In this document: one piece after another, positions 26,275-35,388 of the stretch | Numbering within the stretch: position 1 is the first letter of the stretch | Layout: every line of letters starts with the position of its first letter | Assembly: GCA_024998565.1 (NCBI GenBank) | Contig: JACOEM010000002.1 | Location: 248,001 to 312,000, forward strand | Direction of reading: 5' to 3' | Source of the DNA: Nitrospira sp. | Lineage (GTDB): Bacteria > Nitrospirota > Nitrospiria > Nitrospirales > Nitrospiraceae | Length of the DNA: 64,000 nucleotides | Position numbers and translations under genes: made by a program | The notes under the pieces: generated by a model | Told to the model about the DNA's origin: nothing | Database searches by the model: none | What the model saw: the letters and a program-made list of their open reading frames with translations, nothing else

Positions 26275-27675
26275 ATGGCGCTGTTTCGCGAATATGATTT
26301 AAGGGGCATTGTCGGAGAAGAACTCACGGAAGCGATCGCCGAGCAGGTGGGGCGCGCCTACGCCACCATGGCGCGGGAACAGGGGGCCTCGCGTATCAGC
26401 CTCGGCCGGGACGGGCGACTGAGTTCGCCCGGATTGCGAGAGGCCTTGCTCCGCGGCCTGCTGGCGGGCGGGCTCGATGTGGTCGACTTGGGACTCTGCG
26501 CGTCGCCGCTCCTGTACTTCTCCTTATTTACCCTGCCGGTCGACGGCGGCATCATGATCACAGGCAGCCACAATGCCGCAGAATACAACGGCTTTAAGAT
26601 CTGCATCGGGAAAGAAGCGATTCACGGGGAAGAGATTCAGCGGTTGCGGCGGGTCATGGAGGCCGGTCAATTTACCACCGGTTCCGGACGACTCTCCTCT
26701 CATCCCATCATCCCGGACTACTTGGAGCATCTCAAAACGAATTTTTCCGGCGTGCGGGCGGACCATCTCCATGTCGTGATCGATTGCGGTAATGGCGCGG
26801 CTTCGTTGGTGGCCAAGCAGGCCCTTGAGCAGATGGGGTGTCGCGTGACCGGCCTCTATGACGAGTTGGACGGGCGATTCCCGAACCATCATCCCGATCC
26901 CACCGTGGTCGAGAATCTCCAAGACCTGATCACCACCGTGCAGAAACAGAAGGCGGATGTCGGCATCGGCTACGACGGGGATGCCGATCGAATCGGCGCG
27001 ATCGACGAGCGGGGGGAGATCCTTTGGGGCGATCGCCTCATGATCGTCTACGCGCGGGACATCCTGACCCAGCGCCCGGGCACCACGTTCATCTCCGAGG
27101 TCAAGGCCTCGCAATGCCTGTACGACGACATTGCCGCCAAGGGCGGGCGTCCGATCATGTGGAAGACCGGTCACTCCCTAATGAAGGCCAAACTGAAAGC
27201 CGAATCGGCGGTCCTAGCCGGTGAAATGTCCGGCCATATGTTTTTTGCCGATCGCTATTTCGGGTTCGACGATGCCATCTATGCCTCCTGCCGGTTGGTT
27301 GAGATTCTCGCGAAAACCAAGCAATCGCTCTCCACTTTGGTCGCCGACCTGCCCCAGACGACTGTGACTCCGGAGATCCGGGTCGACTGCCCGGATACCC
27401 TGAAGTTTCTACTGGTCGATCAGGTGCGCACGCAATTGGCCGCCTATCTCAAGGACGGCAAACCCGTCGGCGCCTCGAATCTTCGCATGCGGGAGTTGGT
27501 GACGATAGACGGGGTTCGCGCCATTTTCGAGGACGGGTGGGGCTTGATTCGAGCCTCCAACACCCAACCCGCGCTGGTGCTCCGTTTTGAGGCCCCCTCG
27601 CCGGCCCGGCTGGATGTCATTCGCGCGACGATTGAAACCGAACTCGCGCAGGCACGACGTGTGCTATCGGCGTAG
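26275..27675 (+). CDS. manB: Phosphomannomutase/phosphoglucomutase
   Basis: Interconverts hexose 6- and 1-phosphates for GDP-mannose and UDP-glucose synthesis. 466 residues. Starts FREYDLRGIVGEEL; catalytic phosphoserine loop GIMITGSHNAAEYNGFK (about residues 92-108), metal loop GYDGDADRIGAID (about 232-244), sugar-binding GEMSGHMFF and C-terminal phosphate loop RASNTQPALVLRFEA. The catalytic loop has Ala-Ala where Pro-Pro or Pro-Xaa is usual after SHN, a mild departure. AlgC is the close functional analogue. Confidence 0.9.
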   Translation: MALFREYDLRGIVGEELTEAIAEQVGRAYATMAREQGASRISLGRDGRLSSPGLREALLRGLLAGGLDVVDLGLCASPLLYFSLFTLPVDGGIMITGSHNAAEYNGFKICIGKEAIHGEEIQRLRRVMEAGQFTTGSGRLSSHPIIPDYLEHLKTNFSGVRADHLHVVIDCGNGAASLVAKQALEQMGCRVTGLYDELDGRFPNHHPDPTVVENLQDLITTVQKQKADVGIGYDGDADRIGAIDERGEILWGDRLMIVYARDILTQRPGTTFISEVKASQCLYDDIAAKGGRPIMWKTGHSLMKAKLKAESAVLAGEMSGHMFFADRYFGFDDAIYASCRLVEILAKTKQSLSTLVADLPQTTVTPEIRVDCPDTLKFLLVDQVRTQLAAYLKDGKPVGASNLRMRELVTIDGVRAIFEDGWGLIRASNTQPALVLRFEAPSPARLDVIRATIETELAQARRVLSA

Positions 27676-27676
27676 C

Positions 27677-28489
27677 GTGCCGCTCTCCTCCTATTCCCTC
27701 CGTCTCAATCTGTTCCTGGCCATCACGGTTCTGGCGGCAATCGTGGCGTCTGCCCCGCCGCTCTCTTCCGCCACAACGGATAGGCAGGCTTCCGCTCCTG
27801 CCGTGCTTCCATTTGCAAGCGGCGAGCGATTGTCTTACGACGTGACCTGGCTGGGCATGCGCGCGGGAATCGCGACCATGATCGTGCAAGAGGGGCAGGG
27901 CGAGGGAGGACGGCAGCAACTCACCTTCAACATGACGGCCCGATCGAGCCCGACCGTCACCAAGTTCTATCCCGTCGATAATCGAGGGGTTTCCATCGTC
28001 GATCGCGAATCCTTCCTGCCCAGACACATGACCTTTGCCCGCCGCGAGGGGAAGCGATTCAACGATTTCGACTATACCTTCCGGCACGGTGAAGGCCTGG
28101 TCACTGCCGTGAAAGACGGGAAAACGGACGAATTGTCGATTCCTCCCGATGCGCAGGACGCCATGTCGTGCTTGTACTATGTGCGCAAGGTGTTGCCGTT
28201 CGTCCCGGGGGCGTCGCTGGCGATGACGGTGCATCACGACAAAAAAAACTACAAGATGGAGGTGCGGGTCGAAGCCCTTGAAACGGTGGAGGGGGTGTGG
28301 GGAAAGCGGCAGACAGCCCGGGTGGTCGTCATCATGCCGTTCCAGGGCATTTTCCTGAACGAGGGCAATATTCGCGTCTGGTTCACAACCGATGAGCACC
28401 GAGTCCCCGTTAGAATGAAGGCTAAGGTTGTCGTGGGGTCGATTGTGGCTGAATTGACCGAGGGGTACGGAGCCACCTCACAGCCGTAA
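27677..28489 (+). CDS. DUF3108 exported protein
   Basis: 270 residues from the GTG at 27677, two bases after the phosphomannomutase stop; the frame extends further upstream inside that gene but without a plausible start. A signal-like N-terminus (LRLNLFLAITVLAAIVASA) precedes LPFASGERLSYDVTWLGMRAG, the conserved opening of the DUF3108 family, and later VDRESFLPRHMTFARREGKR and PVRMKAKVVVGSIVAELTEG. The family is periplasmic and beta-rich and of unproven function, often near envelope biogenesis genes. The alternative is a cytoplasmic start further upstream, which would hide the signal peptide. Confidence 0.75.
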   Translation: MPLSSYSLRLNLFLAITVLAAIVASAPPLSSATTDRQASAPAVLPFASGERLSYDVTWLGMRAGIATMIVQEGQGEGGRQQLTFNMTARSSPTVTKFYPVDNRGVSIVDRESFLPRHMTFARREGKRFNDFDYTFRHGEGLVTAVKDGKTDELSIPPDAQDAMSCLYYVRKVLPFVPGASLAMTVHHDKKNYKMEVRVEALETVEGVWGKRQTARVVVIMPFQGIFLNEGNIRVWFTTDEHRVPVRMKAKVVVGSIVAELTEGYGATSQP

Positions 28490-28504
28490 TCTGCCCGCCT
28501 TGGT

Positions 28505-28533
28505 TTGCTCGTCCGGACGGAAACCGCTATAAT
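28505..28533 (+). promoter_or_regulatory. Sigma70-type promoter for fbp
   Basis: A perfect TATAAT at 28528-28533 is preceded, after 17 bp, by TTGCTC at 28505-28510. Transcription would start near 28540 and give a leader of about 80 bases before fbp. This is the clearest -10 box in the window. Confidence 0.6.
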
Positions 28534-28622
28534 CACGCCGAGTTCGTGGGGAGGACTTCGGCTCTGTCCGAGGCCCTCTTCATTTCGACCGGTCGTCGTT
28601 TGATCCACGAGGAATCCTGAGC

Positions 28623-29615
28623 ATGGCGAAATTCCCCATTACACTGAGCCGTTTTATTATCGAACAACAGGCTGCGCATCCCGAAGCAACCGGCGAATTT
28701 TCCGTTCTGCTGACCCAGATCGGCCTCGTGGGAAAAATGATTGCGCATGACTTGCGCAGAGCCGGATTGAATAAGATCCTTGGCACCACCGGGGAGACCA
28801 ATATTCAAGGTGAGGTGGTCAAGAAGCTCGATCAGATTGCCAATGATACTTTCGTGCGTGTGTTCGAGCACAGCGGTCTCGTGTGTGTTTTGGCTTCTGA
28901 AGAGATGGAAAAACCCCTGAAAATGGTTCATGAAGGAGCCAAGTATATGCTCCTGGTCGATCCGCTGGACGGATCCTCCAATACCGACGTCAATATGCCG
29001 TTGGGGGCCATTTTCTCCATCCGCAGATCGAAAACGGGGCAGTCAGTCGAAGATGAGTTGCTTCAAAAAGGGACTGAGCAGATCGCCGCAGGGTATGTGT
29101 TGTACGGGGCGAGCACCATGCTCGTGTTCACGGTCGGTCAGGGCGTGCATGGCTTTACCCTTGAGCCGTCCATCGGTGAATATCTCCTGTCCAACGAGAA
29201 CATTCGAATTCCCTCGAAGGGCAAGGTGTATTCGGTCAATGAGGGCAACTACCATCGTTGGCCTTCCGGCACACAGAAATATCTCGATTGGCTGAAAGTG
29301 CAGGACAAGGCGACCGGGCGTCCCTATAGCGGCCGATACAGCGGGTGCCTGGTCGCGGATGTTCATCGCATTCTCCTGGGTGGGGGTATCTATTTGTATC
29401 CCGGGGAGAACGACAAGCCGGAAGGAAAACTGCGATTGATGTATGAGGGCAATCCGCTTGCGATGGTCGTGGAGCAGGCCGGAGGAAAAGCGACCACGGG
29501 GACGATGCGCATTCTCGACGTCGAACCGAAGGCCCTCCATCAGAGAGTGCCATTGATCATCGGGAGCGCTGAGGATGTGAGCCAGGCGGAAGCCTCTATT
29601 CAAGGACGTGCGTAA
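28623..29615 (+). CDS. fbp: Fructose-1,6-bisphosphatase, class 1
   Basis: Gluconeogenic/Calvin-type phosphatase removing the C1 phosphate of fructose-1,6-bisphosphate. 330 residues, normal for class 1. Seen: TGETNIQGEVVKKLDQIAND, LASEEMEKPL (metal-binding Glu pair), the metal site LLVDPLDGSSNTDVNMPLGA (about residues 110-129), and GRYSGCLVADVHRIL. Followed at a short distance by a class I aldolase on the same strand; the pair supplies fructose-6-phosphate, which also feeds the mannose and hexosamine sugars of the upstream locus. Confidence 0.93.
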   Translation: MAKFPITLSRFIIEQQAAHPEATGEFSVLLTQIGLVGKMIAHDLRRAGLNKILGTTGETNIQGEVVKKLDQIANDTFVRVFEHSGLVCVLASEEMEKPLKMVHEGAKYMLLVDPLDGSSNTDVNMPLGAIFSIRRSKTGQSVEDELLQKGTEQIAAGYVLYGASTMLVFTVGQGVHGFTLEPSIGEYLLSNENIRIPSKGKVYSVNEGNYHRWPSGTQKYLDWLKVQDKATGRPYSGRYSGCLVADVHRILLGGGIYLYPGENDKPEGKLRLMYEGNPLAMVVEQAGGKATTGTMRILDVEPKALHQRVPLIIGSAEDVSQAEASIQGRA

Positions 29616-29651
29616 CGACTCATGTGACTGAGGTTGGTTGGGAGGATGATT

Positions 29652-30575
29652 ATGAGCAATCGGGTCCAGGAAATTCTGAGCTGGTATGAGAGTGACAATG
29701 CGGGAACGAAGACGAACATCGCGCGGCTGCTGAATCACGGCAAGCTGGCGGGCACGGGGAAATTGGTGATCCTGCCGGTAGACCAGGGATTCGAACATGG
29801 TCCGGCCAGAAGTTTCGCGCCCAATGCCGGCGGCTACAACCCGCATTACCATTTTCAGCTGGGGCTAGATGCCGGGTGCAATGCCTATGCGGCCCCGCTC
29901 GGGTTCATCGAGGCCGGCGCCGGCCATTTCGCCGGGCAAATCCCGCTCATCCTCAAGCTCAACAGCCACGATACGCTTCACGATGAAAAGGATCCGATGC
30001 CTTCCGTGACCGGCAGCGTGCGGGATGCCCTTCGATTGGGCTGCTCGGCAGTGGGATTCACTATTTATCCGGGCTCGTCCCACTGCAATGCGATGTATGA
30101 GCAGCTGCGGGCGATTGCGGAAGAAGCCAAGAGTTGCGGGTTGGCCGTCGTAGTCTGGTCCTACCCGCGCGGGTCAGGATTGAGCAAGGAGGGTGAGACT
30201 GCCTTGGACGTGGTGGCCTATGCCGCGCAAATTGCGGCGCAGTTGGGCGCCCATATCATCAAGGTCAAATTGCCCACGGCCCATCTGGAGCAAGCGGCTG
30301 CCAAGAAGGTCTATGAAGCTGAAAAGGTGCCGATTTCAACGCTGGCGGAACGGGTCAAACATATCGTGCAGAGCTCGTTCGATGGGCGCCGGATCGTCAT
30401 CTTCTCCGGCGGCGCGAAGAGCGACGAAAAGACGGTGTTCGATGAAGTCCGCGCGATTCGTGATGGCGGGGGATTCGGTTCCATCATCGGCCGGAATTCC
30501 TTCCAACGTCCCAAAGCCGAGGCCGTCAAGTTTTTGAACACCATCATGGGACTGTATGCTGGAGAGAAGCCCTAA
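29652..30575 (+). CDS. fbaB: Class I fructose-bisphosphate aldolase (FbaB/DhnA type)
   Basis: Schiff-base aldolase of the archaeal/DhnA type, 307 residues from the ATG at 29652, chosen because GGGAGG lies six bases upstream; the frame opens at 29634. Seen: LVILPVDQGFEHGPARSF, the GAHIIKVKLP strand with the Schiff-base-type lysine (about residues 202-211) and IVIFSGGAKSDEK as phosphate-binding loop. It lies 36 bp after fbp. The long DhnA-type N-terminus with Asp-Gln-Gly-Phe-Glu fits bacterial FbaB. Confidence 0.88.
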   Translation: MSNRVQEILSWYESDNAGTKTNIARLLNHGKLAGTGKLVILPVDQGFEHGPARSFAPNAGGYNPHYHFQLGLDAGCNAYAAPLGFIEAGAGHFAGQIPLILKLNSHDTLHDEKDPMPSVTGSVRDALRLGCSAVGFTIYPGSSHCNAMYEQLRAIAEEAKSCGLAVVVWSYPRGSGLSKEGETALDVVAYAAQIAAQLGAHIIKVKLPTAHLEQAAAKKVYEAEKVPISTLAERVKHIVQSSFDGRRIVIFSGGAKSDEKTVFDEVRAIRDGGGFGSIIGRNSFQRPKAEAVKFLNTIMGLYAGEKP

Positions 30576-30602
30576 CCGGCGCCTCCGTCCACACGGATCA
30601 CA

Positions 30603-32147
30603 ATGAACGACTTTCAGATCCCAACGGAGCAGCAGCCCCAGAGGCGGTCCTGGATATTTCCCGCACTCCTCTTGATCGCGGGGGTATTGATCGGGGTCAT
30701 TCTGACCTCCGATCTCGGGTGGTTGCCGACGGGACATGCGGTTCCTGAACCGGCTGCCTCTTCCCCCGCGACACCGGTCTCCACGGCGGTGCAGCCCACG
30801 CTGCCCGGCGCAGGGGGGCAGAGTTTCGTCGATGTCGCCAAGGTCGTGAAGCCGGCCGTGGTGAACATTTTTGCGACGCGGAATGGAACGAGCGAAGAGG
30901 GGAAGGGCACTCCGTTTGACGATCCGTTTTTCCGCCGGTTCTTCGGCGAAGAGTGGATGAAGCGGTTCGAGGCTCCGAAGGAACGCAAGGAACGGGGATT
31001 GGGATCCGGAGTCATCGTCGATCCGAACGGCCTGATCATCACCAACAATCATGTGGTCAACAAGGCCGATGAGATCAAGGTCTTTCTCTCCGACAAGCGC
31101 GAGTTCAAAGCGAAGCTGGTCGGCACCGATGCCAAGACCGACGTGGCGGTTCTGAAAATAGAGGCGACGGGACTGCCGACGGTAGCCTGGGCTGATTCCG
31201 ACAAGCTGGAAGTCGGAGAGTTTGTCCTGGCGGTGGGAAATCCTTTCGGTCTCACTCAGACGGTGACGCTGGGCATCGTCAGCGCCCTTGGTCGCGCGGC
31301 CGGTATTGCCGAATATGAAGATTTTATTCAGACCGATGCGGCAATCAATCCGGGTAACTCCGGCGGCGCCCTGGTGAATGTGCGCGGCGAACTGGTCGGT
31401 ATCAACACGGCCATCTATAGCCAGAGCGGTGGGAACATGGGGATCGGCTTTGCCGTTCCGAGCAACATGGCCCATTCCATCATGGAGCAGCTGGTCCAGC
31501 ATGGCAAAGTCGTCCGCGGCTGGTTGGGCGTCTCGATTCAGGAGTTGACGCCGGAATTATCTTCGCAGTTCGGCGTGCCGAAAGACGTGAAGGGTGTCCT
31601 CGTCAGCGACATCATGGACGACAGCCCGGCGAAGAAGGCAGGTTTCGAGCGCGGCGATGTGATCGTCGAATACGACGGAAAACCCATGGATTCTCCGGCT
31701 CACTTGCGGAATGCGGTGGCTCAGACGGTGGTGGGGAAGAAGGTGACGGTTAAGCTCATCCGTGAAAAGAAGTCCAAGTCCATCGAACTCACGATTGCCG
31801 AGCAGCCGAAGAATCTGGCACAAGCCGGGGTTGAAGAGGGCGGAGAATCGGCGGCTCCCGCGGGCTTGCTTTCGGACATCGAGGTGCGGGAGTTGAACAC
31901 GGAACTGGCCGGCCGGTATGGCTTGAAGTCGAGCGATCGCGGGGTGGTGGTCGTGCGGGTGAAGTCTGGGAGTCCCGCGGAAGAGGCTGGTGTGCGTGAA
32001 GGCGATCTCGTATTGGAGGTGAATCGCAAAGCCGTGGGGACGATAAAGGCGTATGAACATGTCGCCGCGAATTTGCCGAAAGACCAGGCGGTATTGCTCC
32101 TGTTGAGACGGCAGGGGCGAGCCATTTATCTGACGCTGAGGCCGTGA
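30603..32147 (+). CDS. degP: DegP/HtrA-type periplasmic serine protease
   Basis: 514 residues. A hydrophobic segment at about residues 16-35 anchors or exports the protein, followed by a Pro/Ala/Ser-rich linker. Trypsin-like domain with the triad: His in NNHVVN (about 150), Asp in KTDVAVL (about 180), Ser in NPGNSGGALV (about 253). Two PDZ domains follow (about 290-385 and 420-510), with RGWLGVSIQEL and GVVVVRVKSGSPAEEAGVRE. It degrades or refolds damaged envelope proteins. Starts 27 bp after the aldolase; the next gene's open frame overlaps it by 4 bp but translation there probably starts later. Confidence 0.92.
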   Translation: MNDFQIPTEQQPQRRSWIFPALLLIAGVLIGVILTSDLGWLPTGHAVPEPAASSPATPVSTAVQPTLPGAGGQSFVDVAKVVKPAVVNIFATRNGTSEEGKGTPFDDPFFRRFFGEEWMKRFEAPKERKERGLGSGVIVDPNGLIITNNHVVNKADEIKVFLSDKREFKAKLVGTDAKTDVAVLKIEATGLPTVAWADSDKLEVGEFVLAVGNPFGLTQTVTLGIVSALGRAAGIAEYEDFIQTDAAINPGNSGGALVNVRGELVGINTAIYSQSGGNMGIGFAVPSNMAHSIMEQLVQHGKVVRGWLGVSIQELTPELSSQFGVPKDVKGVLVSDIMDDSPAKKAGFERGDVIVEYDGKPMDSPAHLRNAVAQTVVGKKVTVKLIREKKSKSIELTIAEQPKNLAQAGVEEGGESAAPAGLLSDIEVRELNTELAGRYGLKSSDRGVVVVRVKSGSPAEEAGVREGDLVLEVNRKAVGTIKAYEHVAANLPKDQAVLLLLRRQGRAIYLTLRP

Positions 32148-32197
32148 TCGCGCCGGATCGTCCGTCCGGGGTTGGTCACAGAGAGGAGGCAAACAGT

Positions 32198-33223
32198 ATG
32201 GTATCACGGGCCATATTTGTTCTTCTCAGCGCTCTTGCCGGCATGGCCCTGTTTCTTCGGGCCCAGGATCCAAGTCGCGAGTTTTTGTTGGCGGGATTGG
32301 GAATGGGGGCGGTGGCCGGCGGACTCATTCTGGCCGGCGAGTATGCGCTCCGCAGGCTTTCATTCGGCATTATTGTCGGCGGTGCCGTGGGGCTCGCCGG
32401 TGGTCTTATTCTGACGGGTTTAGTGGAGTGGGTCGGGAGTGCGGTCTTCGATGTGGAGACCTTCCTGTTTCATATCGGCGGATTGGTGTTTCTCTTAGGG
32501 CTGCCCTATCTGGGGTTGGCCATGGGTGCGCGGTTCGGCAATGAACAGTTCCCCGGTCTGGACCAGGGGCCGACGGCAGGCGGGGCATCCCATGCCAGTC
32601 TTAAAGTATTGGATACGAGCGTCATCATTGACGGCCGGGTGGCCGACCTCTGTGAGACAGGGTTTCTGGAAGGGCCGTTTCTGGTCCCCCATTTTATCTT
32701 GAACGAATTACAGCACATCGCAGACTCGTCGGATTCTTTGAAACGCGCGCGCGGGCGTCGAGGGTTGGATATTCTTAACAAGATTCAAAAAATGCCGGGC
32801 ATCGATGTCCGGATCATCGAAGAAGATTTCCCCCACGTCAAGGAAGTGGATGCCAAGCTCGTGGTCCTGGCGAAGAAGGTCGGGGGACGCATCGTGACGA
32901 ATGACTTGAACTTGAACAAAGTCGCCGAATTGCAGGGCGTGCGAGTGTTGAACATCAATGAGCTCTGTAATGCGCTGCGTCCGGTCGTGTTGCCCGGTGA
33001 AACCATTCGGGTCTTCGTCTTGAAGGAAGGCAAAGAGGCGGGCCAGGGCGTCGCCTACCTGGATGACGGCACGATGATTGTCGTGGACAATGCTCGACGT
33101 TGTATCGGCCGTAATGTGGATGTGACTGTGACCAGTGTGCTTCAGACGACGGCGGGGCGCATGATCTTCACCCGTTTGAAGGAAGAGTCCGAGCGCGAAG
33201 AGTATCAGGTTGCGCGTGGGTAG
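32198..33223 (+). CDS. PIN-TRAM domain membrane protein (YacL-like)
   Basis: 341 residues from the ATG at 32198, which has GAGAGGAGG at 32181-32189; the frame reaches back to 32144. Four hydrophobic segments fill residues 1 to about 115. A PIN nuclease domain follows (about 130-260): LDTSVIIDGRVADL and GGRIVTNDLNLNKVAELQGV carry the acidic metal-binding positions. A C-terminal TRAM domain (about 270-335) holds EGKEAGQGVAYLDDGTMIVV. YacL-type proteins precede ispD in many genomes, as here. RNA or nucleotide cleavage is expected from the family; the substrate is unknown. Confidence 0.85.
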   Translation: MVSRAIFVLLSALAGMALFLRAQDPSREFLLAGLGMGAVAGGLILAGEYALRRLSFGIIVGGAVGLAGGLILTGLVEWVGSAVFDVETFLFHIGGLVFLLGLPYLGLAMGARFGNEQFPGLDQGPTAGGASHASLKVLDTSVIIDGRVADLCETGFLEGPFLVPHFILNELQHIADSSDSLKRARGRRGLDILNKIQKMPGIDVRIIEEDFPHVKEVDAKLVVLAKKVGGRIVTNDLNLNKVAELQGVRVLNINELCNALRPVVLPGETIRVFVLKEGKEAGQGVAYLDDGTMIVVDNARRCIGRNVDVTVTSVLQTTAGRMIFTRLKEESEREEYQVARG

Positions 33224-33330
33224 TTTGGCGAGACGGAAGAGCGGTGGCCCAATGGAATCCTCCGTCCTCCGGGGAGGCGCATCGAGCTCCCACAATTGCC
33301 TAGGTTTGGCCTTGTCCCCTTGCTGCTCAC

Positions 33331-34086
33331 GTGAGTGTGCCGGTGTCCGCTCGTAACGCGAAGCCGTCGCCGGCAGGGCCGCGCACGGTGGCCCTGGTTC
33401 CGGCCGCCGGTCGTGGGCTTCGCATGGGCGGCCATATCCCCAAGCAGTTTCTTGCGTTGGGGGGGCGGCCGATTCTCGCGCAGTCCCTCCTTGTGCTCCA
33501 AGCTTCCCCGCTCATTCACGAGATCATTCTGGCGGTGCCCCAGTCGGAACGTCAGTATTGCCTGGATCATATCGTGGCGACAGGTGAGTTCAGCAAGGTG
33601 ACCAAGGTTGTGCCGGGGGGAGCTCAGCGGCAAGATTCGGTGCGTCATGCCTTGGCCGAGGTGAGTCAGGAAACCGAGATCGTCCTGGTTCATGATGCGG
33701 TCCGGCCGTTTCTCACCGAGGACATGATCCGCAGAGTCGTGGCCGCGGCGGTAGAGTATGGGGCGGCCATCATCGCGCTGCCGATGCGCGACACGGTGAA
33801 GTATGTGGGGGCCGGCGGGGTGATCGAACGGACCGTCGATCGCCGCCCTCTCTGGTTGGCACAGACGCCGCAGGCGTTTCGTCGTGACTGGTTGGAAGAG
33901 GGGCATGACAAGGCCTTGTTGGCCGGTGTGCAGGCGACGGACGACGCGCACCTCGTGGAATTGATCGGGAAACCGGTCGTGGTGGTCGAGGGGAGCGGAG
34001 AAAATATCAAGGTGACGAGGCCGGAAGATCTCGTGATCGGAGAAGCGATTCTCAACTCACGAACGGCGACAAGGAGTGGGGAATGA
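33331..34086 (+). CDS. ispD: 2-C-methyl-D-erythritol 4-phosphate cytidylyltransferase
   Basis: Third step of the non-mevalonate isoprenoid pathway. 251 residues from a GTG. The CTP-binding signature is LVPAAGRGLRMGGHIPKQF (about residues 21-39); VVPGGAQRQDSVRHAL, VHDAVRPFLT and WLAQTPQAFRRDWL are further family motifs. A 107-bp spacer separates it from the PIN-TRAM gene. The stop overlaps the ispF ATG by 4 bp, the common ispDF arrangement. Confidence 0.92.
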   Translation: MSVPVSARNAKPSPAGPRTVALVPAAGRGLRMGGHIPKQFLALGGRPILAQSLLVLQASPLIHEIILAVPQSERQYCLDHIVATGEFSKVTKVVPGGAQRQDSVRHALAEVSQETEIVLVHDAVRPFLTEDMIRRVVAAAVEYGAAIIALPMRDTVKYVGAGGVIERTVDRRPLWLAQTPQAFRRDWLEEGHDKALLAGVQATDDAHLVELIGKPVVVVEGSGENIKVTRPEDLVIGEAILNSRTATRSGE

Positions 34087-34565
34087 CGGCTGTACGCGTG
34101 GGATGTGGATGGGATATTCATCCGATGGTGGCGGGACGAAAATTAATTCTGGGTGGACTCGAAATTCCGCACCACAAGGGGCTGCAAGGGCATTCCGATT
34201 CCGATGCGTTAGTTCATGCCATTTGCGATGCGTTGCTCGGGGCGATGGGAGAAGGCGATCTCGGGCGTCACTATCCGAGTTCGGATCAGCGGTTCAAGAA
34301 TATTTCGAGTCTCAAGTTACTCGAAGACGTCGTTCAGAAGCTGCGCGCCAAGGGCTATCGTCTGGCGAATGTGGACAGCACGATCATTGCACAGGCGCCC
34401 CGGTTGAGCCCGCATCTGGCCGCCATGCAGAAGATTATTGCCGGGGTGCTTGAAGTGGATCCCGATCTGGTGAATGTAAAAGTGAAAAGCGGCGAAGGAT
34501 TGGATGCGGTAGGGCGTGAAGAAGCGATTGCGGCGCAGGCGGTCTGTCTGATCGAGCGAGGCTAG
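34083..34565 (+). CDS. ispF: 2-C-methyl-D-erythritol 2,4-cyclodiphosphate synthase
   Basis: 160 residues, normal length. Zinc ligands lie in GCGWDIHP (about residues 7-14) and GHSDSDALVHAICDALLGA (about 38-56; Ser replaces the usual Gly of HSDGD). The C-terminal motif reads KVKSGEGLDAVGREEAIAA, the variant form of the TTE motif in which Ser takes the place of a Thr. It overlaps ispD by 4 bp and is translationally coupled to it. Confidence 0.92.
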   Translation: MTAVRVGCGWDIHPMVAGRKLILGGLEIPHHKGLQGHSDSDALVHAICDALLGAMGEGDLGRHYPSSDQRFKNISSLKLLEDVVQKLRAKGYRLANVDSTIIAQAPRLSPHLAAMQKIIAGVLEVDPDLVNVKVKSGEGLDAVGREEAIAAQAVCLIERG

Positions 34566-34604
34566 AGCCTATTCGCTGGTGCGCTCACGAGTCTGGTACC
34601 ACCT

Positions 34605-35255
34605 ATGTTCAAGACTATCTCTCAGGACCTTCAAGCGATTTTTGACCGGGATCCTGCCGCCACCAGCAGGCTCGAAGTCATTGTGACCTATGCGGGATTT
34701 CACGCTCTGTTGGCCTATCGGCTCGCACATTGGTTGAAGGGACATCGTGTGCCGTTCCTGCCCCGCGCGATTTCCCAATTGGCCCGCTGGTTGACGGGAA
34801 TCGAGATCCATCCGTCCGCCAAGATCGGTGAGCGATTTTTTATCGATCACGGCATGGGTGTGGTGATCGGAGAAACGGCTGAGGTCGGAGACAACGTCAC
34901 CCTGTTTCAGGGCGTGACGCTCGGTGGAACGGGGAAGGAGCGCGGCAAGCGCCATCCCACGCTCGGCAGCCATGTGGTCGTCGGGGCGGGGGCGAAGATC
35001 CTTGGCGGGATTACGATCGGCGACAACGTGAAAATCGGCGCGAATTCCGTCGTTTTGAAGTCGGTTCCCCCGAATTCAACGGTGATCGGGGTCCCGGCCA
35101 GGATCATCAAGTCCCAAGGGGAGCGGCTTCCCGATGCGACCATGGACCATACCAATATGCCGGATCCGACCGCCGATCGATTTGCCGCACTCGAACTGGA
35201 ACTGATCGAGTTGCGAAAGAAGCTCGAGAATCGAGATGCCAACAGCCCACGGTAG
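34605..35255 (+). CDS. cysE: Serine O-acetyltransferase
   Basis: First step of cysteine synthesis from serine and acetyl-CoA. 216 residues of the short EpsC/CysE type: an N-terminal helical part ([17 protein letters not shown]) and a left-handed beta-helix of hexapeptide repeats with [40 protein letters not shown] and [20 protein letters not shown]. The C-terminal tail is polar (ends [10 protein letters not shown]). It is the last + strand gene before a convergent pair; a hairpin-rich spacer follows. Confidence 0.9.
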   Translation: MFKTISQDLQAIFDRDPAATSRLEVIVTYAGFHALLAYRLAHWLKGHRVPFLPRAISQLARWLTGIEIHPSAKIGERFFIDHGMGVVIGETAEVGDNVTLFQGVTLGGTGKERGKRHPTLGSHVVVGAGAKILGGITIGDNVKIGANSVVLKSVPPNSTVIGVPARIIKSQGERLPDATMDHTNMPDPTADRFAALELELIELRKKLENRDANSPR

Positions 35256-35319
35256 CATCCCCTCATTCCTCCGCTGATCACCCCATTCCTTCCCGAAACT
35301 AAAAGTCGTTGCGACTGGT

Positions 35320-35386
35320 GCAGCGCCGGTCTATGCCCTGAATCCTGCCTCCCGGCTGAACCCTGTCGTCCAGCCGGGTGCGCTGC
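35320..35386. terminator. Nested stem-loop between convergent cysE and psiF genes
   Basis: Outer arms GCAGCGC (35320-35326) and GCGCTGC (35380-35386), inner arms CCCGGCTG (35351-35358) and CAGCCGGG (35371-35378) with a 12-base loop. A small AGTCG-TTG-CGACT hairpin lies at 35304-35316. No T-run follows on either strand. A bidirectional terminator or mRNA 3' end structure is the simplest reading. Confidence 0.4.
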
Positions 35387-35388
35387 GA

